Made by a program: the position numbers and the translations under genes. Positions 1 through 5,407 of a stretch of 7,140 bases of DNA are shown piece after piece; the stretch's first letter is position 1; each line of letters starts with the position of its first letter. Below the pieces are notes generated by a model. That model was not told the origin of the DNA. It made no database searches and saw only the letters and a list, made by a program, of their open reading frames with translations. Source of the stretch: Lachnospiraceae bacterium UBA1755 (lineage in GTDB: Bacteria; Bacillota; Clostridia; Lachnospirales; Lachnospiraceae); NCBI GenBank assembly GCA_002314805.1, contig DCHJ01000063.1:1-7140 (forward strand), read 5' to 3'.

Positions 1-1
1 A

Positions 2-2314
2 GCGGATATCAGTGTAGTTATAGGGTATATCGGCTATGTCGTGCCGACCCGTGAAGACTATACCTTCAGCGGTTGGTCATCGAGTCCGGAGTGGAGTAAC
101 AGCAGGATCGCTCGTTCAAGTGGCATTAGATACGGAGGACAGAGAGCATCCGATGGAACGACGGCAAATGTAACCGACTACACATGGAGTTATGCAGACT
201 ACTGTAATTACACAGGAGGGGATAGCAGTGAGCGTACACTTATACTCTATGCCCAGTGGGATTACACCCCGTATACATATACCATAACATTTGATGCAAA
301 CGGTGGAAGCGGAGACGTACCGGAAGTAATCGCCATGAATGGGGTAAATTCTGATGTACAAATTGGGTATATCGGCAGAGAAGTACCGACCCGTGATGGT
401 TATAGTTTCGGTGGTTGGTCAGCGAGCCCGGCATGGAGCAGCAGCAGGATCGCTCGTTCAGGAGGCATTAGTTACGGGGGACAGAGAGCATCCGATGGAA
501 CGACGGCAAATGTAACCGACTCCACATGGAGTTATGCAGACTACTGCAATTATACGGGTGGTAATAGCAGTGAGCGAACACTTACGCTCTATGCGCAATG
601 GGAGAAGTATTACACAATCACATTTGACGCCAACGGAGGAAGCGGAAATGTACCGTCTGCGATAACAAGGGCCGGATCAAATACCGGCGTGGTCATGTAT
701 GATATTGGTTATAAGGTGCCGACACGTGAAAACTATACGTTCTGCGGTTGGTCAGCGAATCCGGAGTGGAGCAGCAGCAGGATCGCATACATGAGCGAAT
801 TATACTATGGTGGACATAGAGCAACTGATGGAACTCAGGCACGGGAAACCAGTCGTTTATGGAGTTATGCGGATTACTGTAATTACACGGGCGGGGATAG
901 CAGTGAGACGACACTGACACTCTATGCCCAGTGGGATTACACCCCATATTTATTTACCATAGCATTTGATGCAAATGGTGGAAATGGAAATGTACCGAAT
1001 GCGATAACAAGGAACGGAGCAGATGCCAATGTGCTAATGGGGGGTATAGGCGGGAAAGTGCCGACTCGTGACGGATATACCTTCTGCGGCTGGTCTGCGA
1101 ATCCGGAGTGGAATAGTAGCAGGATCGCTTGTTCAAGTAGCATTAGTTACGGGGGACAGACAGCATCCGATGGTACGACGGCAAATGTAACCGACTCCAC
1201 ATGGAGTTATGCAGACTACTGTAATTACACAGGAGGGGATAGCACTGAACGAACACTTACGCTCTATGCGCAATGGGAGAAATGTTACACGATCACATTT
1301 GATGTCAACGGAGGAAGCGGTAATGTACCGTCAGCGATAACAAAGATTGAATCAATTATTAGTGTGATCAAAGGGGATATAGGCGGGAACGTGCCGACCC
1401 GTGACGGATATACCTTCTGCGGCTGGTCTGCGAGCCCGGAGTGGAGCAGCAGAAGAATCGCATATTCAAGCAGCAGTACATACGGAGGACAGAGAGCATC
1501 CGATGGAACTCAGGCAAGAGTAACCAGTTCATCATGGAGCTATGCGGATTACTGTAATTACACGGGAGGAGATAGCAGTGAGAAGACACTGACTCTCTAT
1601 GCGCAGTGGGAGCAGGATTATGAGTACACGATCACATTTGATGTCAACGGGGGAAGTGGAGACGTACCGGCACCGATAATGAGGATGGGATCAAGTGCCA
1701 GCGTGATCATGGGGAAGATTGGCGGTGAGGAGCCGACCCGTGAAAACTATACCTTCCGAGGCTGGTCAGCAAGACCGGAATGGAACTGGAAGAGAATTGC
1801 ACATTCACTTGTGGGTAAATCTGGCGGGTGGTCGGCAGCAGATGTCTCGCATGCCCAGCAATCCTCGGAAAGATGGACTTATGCAGATTACTGCAATTAC
1901 ACAGGAGGGGACAGCAGTGAGAGGACGCTTACGCTCTATGCCCAGTGGGACTATACCCCATATACGTATACAATAGTATTTGATTTAAGCAGGGAATATG
2001 AGGGCTTTACGGAAACGATAACGAGGGGCGGAGCAGATGCCAATGTGTTCATGGCAGTAAACGAAGTAGGTGGGTATGATCTCAGACCGCACCGTGAAGG
2101 CTATTACTTCCGTGGCTGGTCAACGAGTCCGGAGTGGAGCAGCCGCAGGATTGCATTTAAAGGCAGCGGCGGAGATGACAGACAGACAGCATTTGATGGT
2201 ACGCAGGCGCAGGAAGTCGATTATTCATGGCGGTATGCAGATTTCTGCCAATACACAGGAGGGGACAGCAGTGAGCGTACACTTACGCTATACGCCCAGT
2301 GGGAGAAACAATAG
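2..2314 (+). CDS. Repeat-rich InlB B-repeat (Listeria-Bacteroides repeat) protein, 3' part
   Basis: Partial gene: the frame is open to the left edge, and the first GTG (41) lies inside a repeat, so it is not the start. The product is an array of seven modules, the first truncated. Each has a strand like YTITFDANGGSG, then VPTRDGYTFCGWS, SPEWSSSRIA, a Gly/Ser/Thr-rich stretch, YADYCNYTGGDSSE and LTLYAQW. The DANGG, GYxFxGW and LYAQW elements are those of the InlB B-repeat (Flg_new) family, beta-rich modules of surface or secreted proteins in Firmicutes. Here GW to LYAQW spans about 63 residues, clearly more than usual in that family. A single Cys in YADYCNYTGG is kept in all modules. The protein ends EKQ right after the last LYAQW, with no LPXTG motif, hydrophobic tail or charged anchor. 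A surface or secreted adhesin-like role is inferred; the N-terminus that would show export is outside the window. Family confidence is high, function unknown. Confidence 0.85.
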   Translation, partial: ADISVVIGYIGYVVPTREDYTFSGWSSSPEWSNSRIARSSGIRYGGQRASDGTTANVTDYTWSYADYCNYTGGDSSERTLILYAQWDYTPYTYTITFDANGGSGDVPEVIAMNGVNSDVQIGYIGREVPTRDGYSFGGWSASPAWSSSRIARSGGISYGGQRASDGTTANVTDSTWSYADYCNYTGGNSSERTLTLYAQWEKYYTITFDANGGSGNVPSAITRAGSNTGVVMYDIGYKVPTRENYTFCGWSANPEWSSSRIAYMSELYYGGHRATDGTQARETSRLWSYADYCNYTGGDSSETTLTLYAQWDYTPYLFTIAFDANGGNGNVPNAITRNGADANVLMGGIGGKVPTRDGYTFCGWSANPEWNSSRIACSSSISYGGQTASDGTTANVTDSTWSYADYCNYTGGDSTERTLTLYAQWEKCYTITFDVNGGSGNVPSAITKIESIISVIKGDIGGNVPTRDGYTFCGWSASPEWSSRRIAYSSSSTYGGQRASDGTQARVTSSSWSYADYCNYTGGDSSEKTLTLYAQWEQDYEYTITFDVNGGSGDVPAPIMRMGSSASVIMGKIGGEEPTRENYTFRGWSARPEWNWKRIAHSLVGKSGGWSAADVSHAQQSSERWTYADYCNYTGGDSSERTLTLYAQWDYTPYTYTIVFDLSREYEGFTETITRGGADANVFMAVNEVGGYDLRPHREGYYFRGWSTSPEWSSRRIAFKGSGGDDRQTAFDGTQAQEVDYSWRYADFCQYTGGDSSERTLTLYAQWEKQ
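2..2314 (+). repeat. Tandem array of ~111-118 codon repeat units
   Basis: Taking the VPTR-like block as the phase marker, units begin at 41, 383, 716, 1058, 1391, 1730 and about 2081, giving periods of 342, 333, 342, 333, 339 and about 351 bp. Stretches of near-identical DNA recur, for instance around 470-560 and 1140-1230. The first four periods alternate, so pairs of units repeat at exactly 675 bp (41 to 716 to 1391). The last two units are more diverged: unit 6 replaces the SDGTTANVTD block with a different sequence, and the strand before unit 7 has lost DANGG (it reads FDLSREYEG). Degeneration toward the gene end is typical of tandem arrays whose central units are homogenised. Confidence 0.9.
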
Positions 2315-2370
2315 GTCTCAGAGCTGTACTCTGCAGATAGGTTTCACTAAAAAGTATTGATTTAGACCGT

Positions 2371-2398
2371 CTTCAGCCTTGGTAAATCAAGGCTGAAG
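2371..2398 (+). terminator. Possible terminator hairpin after the repeat gene
   Basis: Perfect 11-bp inverted repeat CTTCAGCCTTG / CAAGGCTGAAG with a 6-nt loop (GTAAAT), 56 bases after the stop codon of the repeat gene. Two G-U pairs and one more Watson-Crick pair could extend it outward. It is well placed to end the repeat-gene transcript, but the bases that follow (GTGATTTGATCG) are not a clean U-tract, so intrinsic termination is not certain. It could also act as a 3' stability hairpin. Confidence 0.5.
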
Positions 2399-2426
2399 GT
2401 GATTTGATCGTATAGCAGGCACTGAA

Positions 2427-2446
2427 GTTTGCCAATTGTTTGCCAA
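2427..2446. repeat. Short direct repeat GTTTGCCAA x2
   Basis: Two copies of the 9-mer GTTTGCCAA at 2427-2435 and 2438-2446, separated by TT, so their period is 11 bp, about one helical turn. They lie in the gene-free stretch between the two convergent genes, and no promoter is recognised nearby. They could be adjacent protein-binding half-sites or simple replication slippage; the sequence does not decide. Confidence 0.4.
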
Positions 2447-2552
2447 GTTGGGCACTTTGATTGACTTATATTCAAACACGCAATAGTATGATTATGCAGC
2501 GGAAAGGGAATACTGCTTCATGCCTCTCCGATGGTCAGCGGGCATTGGATAA

Positions 2553-2705
2553 TACCCAGGTCCATGCCCGGTGTGGGACGATTATACGATAGCATTTGGT
2601 GCTAACGGGGGGAATGGCAGCCTGCTTCCGGAGATAACAAAACCCGGGAGCAGGCTTGCTGCAGTCATGGGGGATATCAGGAGGACAGTACCGCTGTCTG
2701 ATAAT
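2553..2705 (+). pseudogene. Decayed relic of one repeat module
   Basis: From about 2571 the + strand encodes WDDYTIAFGANGGNG, then LLPEITKPGS, a variable stretch, AVMGDI and TVPLSD. This lines up with the intact modules' QWDYTPY..TIAFDANGGNG, VPNAITRNGA, VLMGGI and KVPTRD. Just upstream, the DNA resembles the coding sequence of LYAQW, but about two extra bases (around 2571-2574) throw LYAQ out of frame with what follows. There is no start site or Shine-Dalgarno, and similarity ends shortly before the ulaE stop at 2714. The open frame running on past 2714 is only antisense to ulaE. It is best read as a fragment left by shortening of the array or by duplication. Whether 2480-2550 also derives from a module is too faint to claim. 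Confidence 0.65.
2619..2656. other. Strong hairpin downstream of convergent ulaE
   Basis: Inverted repeat AGCCTGCTTCCGG (2619-2631) against CCGGGAGCAGGCT (2644-2656) with a 12-nt loop: 12 Watson-Crick pairs and one G-U on the plus strand, where the minus transcript has an A-C mismatch. It lies about 58 bp past the ulaE stop, inside the repeat relic. The matching segment of the intact modules does not form it. No U-tract follows on either strand. A 3'-end or stability role for the ulaE transcript is possible but unproven. The rest of 2315-2713 shows no gene. Confidence 0.45.
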
Positions 2706-2713
2706 AGGATGAA

Positions 2714-3550
2714 TTACATCCGGTCCAGTATATCGCCCATCATTTTTCTTGCTTCAAGGATCCTGTCTTTCCAGTCATCTCCGGTACACCAGAGCTCGGT
2801 AACATATCTGCGCACACCCATGTCCCATGCGGCAGAAATCATGCTGTTAAAGTCAACATGACCGGTCCCGAAGCGTACTTCTCTGAAAACTCCCGGGACA
2901 GTCTCCTTGAGATGGAGAGCGACCAGATGCCCTTCGCCGGATCTGAGATCATCAAGTACATCTCTGCCATAGGACTTTGCTGCGTTTGTGATATTGCCGG
3001 AGTCCGGATAAACACCCAGATACGGAGAACCGATGAGATCAACGAAGCCCATTGCTTTACCTACGGTATTCATGTATTCGGTCTCCATAGTCTCAAAGCC
3101 CATCACGATGCCGTACTGCGCGGCCTCAAGCGAGGCAAGAGCGAGGTTTTTTCTGAATCTTTCATCTGTCTGTGCAGTGTGCTCCTCATAGTAGACATCA
3201 TACCCTGCAAGCTGTATGATCCTGATGCCCAGGTCGGATGCCAGTCTTATTGCCTTGCTCATGATATCCATGCTGCGCTTTTCGGTTTCGGGGTCACTGC
3301 TTCCCATGGGATATTTCCGGTGACCGGAAAGACACATGGAACGCACAGGCATGCCGGTTTTGTACATCAGTTCGATAAATTTCAGCCTTTCCTCCTGAGA
3401 CCATTCCAGCCGTGCCAGCCTGGAGTCGGTTTCATCAATACTTATTTCGAGATAATCGTATCCTGCTTCCTTTGCAACAAGAAATCGCTCTTCCCAGTCC
3501 AGATCAGACGGGGTCGCCTTTTCGTACATGCCAAGCTCGTATTTTTTCAT
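2714..3550 (-). CDS. ulaE: L-xylulose-5-phosphate 3-epimerase (UlaE)
   Basis: A 278-residue TIM-barrel protein of the xylose isomerase/AP endonuclease-2 superfamily that closely resembles E. coli UlaE (284 aa, from memory). Shared blocks are LGMYEKA (6-12), ISIDETDSRLARLEW (36-50), RSMCLSGHRKYPMGS (70-84), IIQLAGYDVYYEE (111-123) and ALHLKETVPGVF (211-222). The expected metal-binding set is present: Glu153 (GFET), Asp183 (YPDSGN), His213 (ALHLK) and Glu252 (TELW). The enzyme converts L-xylulose 5-phosphate to L-ribulose 5-phosphate in the cytoplasm, a late step of ascorbate breakdown. The ATG at 3550 is chosen because MKKYELGMYEKA matches the family N-terminus; the frame extends upstream to 3667, but that part is the leader, with no family similarity. 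The gene is divergent from ulaG, with which it shares a control region, and convergent with the repeat gene. Its initiation region is unusual (separate entry). Confidence 0.95.
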   Translation of the reverse strand: MKKYELGMYEKATPSDLDWEERFLVAKEAGYDYLEISIDETDSRLARLEWSQEERLKFIELMYKTGMPVRSMCLSGHRKYPMGSSDPETEKRSMDIMSKAIRLASDLGIRIIQLAGYDVYYEEHTAQTDERFRKNLALASLEAAQYGIVMGFETMETEYMNTVGKAMGFVDLIGSPYLGVYPDSGNITNAAKSYGRDVLDDLRSGEGHLVALHLKETVPGVFREVRFGTGHVDFNSMISAAWDMGVRRYVTELWCTGDDWKDRILEARKMMGDILDRM

Positions 3551-3600
3551 GTTTTTCTGGCAGCATCCCTGCTTCAGGATCGGCTGCCGGCCTCCTTTCA
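3551..3600 (-). promoter_or_regulatory. ulaE ribosome binding site split from its ATG by a hairpin
   Basis: Read on the minus strand, a very strong Shine-Dalgarno, TGAAAGGAGG (3600-3591), lies 40 nt from the ATG at 3550, far beyond the usual 5-10 nt. Between them is a hairpin (3588-3559): outer stem GGCAGC/GCTGCC, two bulged bases, AT/AT, one bulged base, then CCTG/CAGG around an AAG loop. Folded out, the remaining spacing is about 2 + 8 = 10 nt, which is near optimal. No ATG, GTG or TTG at normal spacing exists in the ulaE frame; only ATC and CTG occur there. The fold is read by eye, not computed. Confidence 0.55.
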
Positions 3601-3608
3601 GATACAAT

Positions 3609-3631
3609 AAAAAACGGATTTTACGCCGTTT
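3609..3631 (-). other. Short hairpin plus T-run at the 5' end of the ulaE leader
   Basis: On the minus strand AAACGG (3631-3626) pairs with CCGTTT (3617-3612) across an 8-nt loop, followed by T residues to 3609, six in a row in total. It begins about where the ulaE transcript should start, so it would form the 5' end of the mRNA. That position suits a 5' stabilising hairpin better than an attenuator, and the stem is weak (6 bp, three of them A-T). Confidence 0.3.
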
Positions 3632-3638
3632 GTTGTAT

Positions 3639-3667
3639 ATTGTAGCAGAGGGGGAATCATTCCACAA
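3639..3667 (-). promoter_or_regulatory. ulaE promoter (sigma-A-like)
   Basis: On the minus strand, -35 TTGTGG (3667-3662), a 17-bp spacer, and -10 TACAAT (3644-3639). Spacing is ideal, with five of six -10 positions and four of six -35 positions matching consensus. Predicted start is near 3632, giving a leader of about 80 nt before the ATG. Confidence 0.7.
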
Positions 3668-3686
3668 GAAGAAAAAATGACATTAA

Positions 3687-3705
3687 TTTGTGCATAATGC
3701 ACAAA
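3687..3705. promoter_or_regulatory. Perfect 19-bp palindrome between the divergent ula promoters
   Basis: TTTGTGCATAATGCACAAA: two perfect 8-bp arms around TAA. It lies between the two -35 boxes, about 20 bp from that of ulaE and 25 bp from that of ulaG, so its centre is about -64 and -70 relative to the predicted starts. This is the usual place for an activator serving both directions, or for one site of a looping repressor. It does not fit the Gram-positive cre consensus, and no regulator gene lies in the window to name the protein. Confidence 0.7.
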
Positions 3706-3730
3706 AAGGTCCCCGATAATTAGAAAACTA

Positions 3731-3759
3731 TTGATAAATACTACATTTGAAAATACAAT
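3731..3759 (+). promoter_or_regulatory. ulaG operon promoter (sigma-A-like)
   Basis: -35 TTGATA (3731-3736), a 17-bp spacer, and -10 TACAAT (3754-3759): each box is one base from consensus with ideal spacing. Predicted start is near 3766, leaving a leader of about 37 nt to the ulaG ATG. It probably drives ulaG-ulaC-ulaA-ulaB as one transcript, since no other convincing promoter or terminator was seen between those genes. Confidence 0.8.
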
Positions 3760-3776
3760 ATTTGTAGTGCAAATAT
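3740..3776. promoter_or_regulatory. Candidate operator over the ulaG transcription start
   Basis: Two overlapping inverted repeats. ATATTTG / CAAATAT (3758-3764 and 3770-3776) with a 5-nt centre covers the end of the -10 box and the predicted start. ACTACA / TGTAGT (3740-3745 and 3763-3768) brackets the -10 box. A protein bound here would block RNA polymerase, so a repressor site is the natural reading. AT-rich palindromes do occur by chance, hence moderate confidence. Confidence 0.45.
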
Positions 3777-3802
3777 GAAAAAATACGGAAAGGAGCGTTG
3801 CG

Positions 3803-4906
3803 ATGAGCAAGATTAGCGAAACCACGCGGGAGTCCTGGATAAAGAGTACTTTCCCGGAGTGGGGCACATGGCTTGTTGAGGATATCGAGAATGAGATCGT
3901 CCCCGAAGGCAATGTTGCCATGTGGTGGCTTGGCTGTACGGGAATATGGATGAAGACTCCGGGAGATACGAATATCACCATAGATCTCTGGTGCGGCAAC
4001 GGAAAGAGAACTCATGGTGATAATCAGATGAAGCCCGGTCATCAGATGGCCAATATGTGCGGCGGGCGTCTGATGCAGCCGAATTTAAGAAATGTACCGT
4101 TTGTGATAGATCCTTTTGCTTTCCATAAGGTTGATGCAGTCCTTGCGACTCATTACCATCAGGATCATATGAGTGCGGAATGGGCTGCTCATGTGATTCA
4201 GTCTGACATGAAGACAACAGATGCGGACGGCAGGGAGATCCCTGTACCGTTCATCGGACCGAAGAAGTCAGTTGAGACCTGGATCAAATGGGGAGTGCCG
4301 GAGGACAGGTGTATTGAAGTCAGACCGGGAGATACGATCAGGATAAAGGATATCGAGATCGTTGCACTTGATTCCTTTGACAGGACATGTCTTGTTACTA
4401 CCGATAAGACGGGACCGGACAGAGAGGAACTCACCGGAGTGTGCCCGACGGATATGGATGAGAAGGCGGTCAACTATCTGCTCAGGACACCGGGCGGCAA
4501 TATCTATCATTCCGGTGATTCGCACTTCTCGATATATTTTGCGAAGCATGGCAAGGACTATGACATCGATGTTGCATTCGGATCCTTCGGGGAGAATCCG
4601 GTCGGTATGCAGGATAAGATGACATCCATCGATATCCTGAGGATGGCAGAGAATCTGGACTGCAAGGTCGTGGTTCCCATCCACTGGGATGTGTGGACCA
4701 ATTTCCAGGCTGACTGCGAGGAGATAAGACTTCTCTACGATTTCAAACGGCCGAGGAATGAGTATCGGTTCCATCCGTTCTTCTGGCAGGTAGGTGGAAA
4801 GTATACATATCCGCTTGATAAGGATAAATGGTATTACCATCACCGCCGCGGATTTGAGGACTGCTTTGATCATCCTCAGAATATTCCGTTCAGAAGCTGC
4901 CTGTGA
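3803..4906 (+). CDS. ulaG: L-ascorbate-6-phosphate lactonase (UlaG)
   Basis: A 367-residue cytoplasmic metallo-beta-lactamase-fold hydrolase, close in sequence and length to E. coli UlaG (354 aa, from memory). Family blocks: TRESWIKSTFPEWGTWL (8-24), AMWWLGCTGIWMK (39-51), the metal-binding motif THYHQDH (His117, His119, Asp121, His122), YHSGDSHFS (235-243, with His236 and Asp239), GENPVGMQDKMTS (263-275), VPIHWDVW (291-298) and WQVGGKYTYPLDKDK (328-342). It opens the lactone ring of L-ascorbate 6-phosphate to give 3-keto-L-gulonate 6-phosphate, the first step after PTS uptake. The ATG at 3803 follows AAAGGAG (3789-3795) by 7 nt, and MSKI..TTRESW matches the family N-terminus. It is the first gene of the rightward operon, with 28 nt to the next. 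All key residues seem intact. Confidence 0.96.
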   Translation: MSKISETTRESWIKSTFPEWGTWLVEDIENEIVPEGNVAMWWLGCTGIWMKTPGDTNITIDLWCGNGKRTHGDNQMKPGHQMANMCGGRLMQPNLRNVPFVIDPFAFHKVDAVLATHYHQDHMSAEWAAHVIQSDMKTTDADGREIPVPFIGPKKSVETWIKWGVPEDRCIEVRPGDTIRIKDIEIVALDSFDRTCLVTTDKTGPDREELTGVCPTDMDEKAVNYLLRTPGGNIYHSGDSHFSIYFAKHGKDYDIDVAFGSFGENPVGMQDKMTSIDILRMAENLDCKVVVPIHWDVWTNFQADCEEIRLLYDFKRPRNEYRFHPFFWQVGGKYTYPLDKDKWYYHHRRGFEDCFDHPQNIPFRSCL

Positions 4907-4934
4907 TAATCAGGAAATGGCAGGAGGGGTATGA

Positions 4935-5390
4935 ATGTTAAGAGAATTTGTTGAATTGAAGCATTACAAATTTGCAGACAGTGCACCTGATTGGAAGGAA
5001 TCGATCAGGATGAGCTGTGAATGCCTGGAGGCGGATGGCACTGTGGAGGCAAATTACAAGGAGGACATAATTGCCTGTGTAGAGAAGCATGGTCCTTACA
5101 TTGTGATAATGCCCAATGTGGCAATGCCGCACTCCCAGGAGGGTGCAGTCGGAGTTAATAAGACCGCTATCGGTTTTATGAAGCTTAATAAGCCGGTCAG
5201 TTTTGAAGAGGGCAATCCGGAAAAGGATGCGCAGCTTTTCTTTACTCTGGCATCATGTAACCCGGAGCAGCATCTCGCCAACATGATGAAGCTGTCAGAA
5301 ATGCTGATGAATCAGGATGTGGTGGATGAGCTCCTCAAAGCACAGTCTCCGGAGGATCTTATTGCGATCCAGGAGAAATATTTGGATTAA
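4935..5390 (+). CDS. ulaC: Ascorbate-type PTS EIIA component (UlaC)
   Basis: A 151-residue PTS EIIA of the fructose/mannitol (type 2) fold. The phosphorylation site is His66 in NVAMPHSQEG (61-70), the characteristic (A)MPH motif; a second conserved histidine, His113, lies in CNPEQHLANMM. As a cytoplasmic protein it takes phosphate from HPr and passes it to the EIIB component. Length is typical of stand-alone ascorbate EIIA proteins. Substrate specificity is inferred mainly from the neighbours, since this fold also serves fructose, mannitol and galactitol systems. AGGAGG (4922-4927) lies 7 nt before the ATG at 4935; the earlier ATG at 4931 is in another frame and stops after seven codons. A 17-nt gap separates it from ulaA, which suggests cotranscription and linked translation. 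Confidence 0.9.
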   Translation: MLREFVELKHYKFADSAPDWKESIRMSCECLEADGTVEANYKEDIIACVEKHGPYIVIMPNVAMPHSQEGAVGVNKTAIGFMKLNKPVSFEEGNPEKDAQLFFTLASCNPEQHLANMMKLSEMLMNQDVVDELLKAQSPEDLIAIQEKYLD

Positions 5391-5407
5391 GGAAGGCAGG
5401 GTAAAGT

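Noticed and set aside
41..43. GTG at 41 as the start of the repeat gene
   Set aside because: It falls on the Val of the VPTR block inside a module. The same frame is open upstream to base 2 and encodes sequence matching the preceding part of other modules, and no ribosome binding site precedes it.
2..2314. CRISPR array or non-coding satellite
   Set aside because: The periodicity is 333-354 bp with the reading frame kept throughout and changes consistent with protein repeats; there are no short repeats with unique spacers.
1719..2360. Two Arg-rich plus-strand open frames in another frame of the repeat gene
   Set aside because: Their repeats simply mirror the modules in a shifted frame, and the products look like out-of-frame translations. 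No independent start signals.
2571..2861. 96-codon plus-strand open frame as a real small gene
   Set aside because: The first part is a decayed module without a start site, and the second part is antisense to ulaE. It is treated as a relic instead.
2858..3610. 250-codon plus-strand open frame
   Set aside because: It lies opposite ulaE, whose family match and catalytic residues are clear. The plus-strand product shows no recognisable domain, and no Shine-Dalgarno was seen.
3551..3667. N-terminal extension of UlaE to the ATG at 3667
   Set aside because: The extra 39 residues are lysine/arginine-rich, unlike the family, and would run through the promoter -10 box and leader; MKKYELGMYEKA from 3550 matches the UlaE N-terminus.
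3687..3705. Catabolite (cre) or E. coli-type CRP site
   Set aside because: The arms (TTTGTGCA) do not fit the cre consensus with its central CG, and the spacing differs from TGTGA-N6-TCACA, so no protein name is assigned.
4268..4873. 201-codon minus-strand open frame inside ulaG
   Set aside because: Antisense shadow of a well-conserved enzyme gene; no recognisable product.
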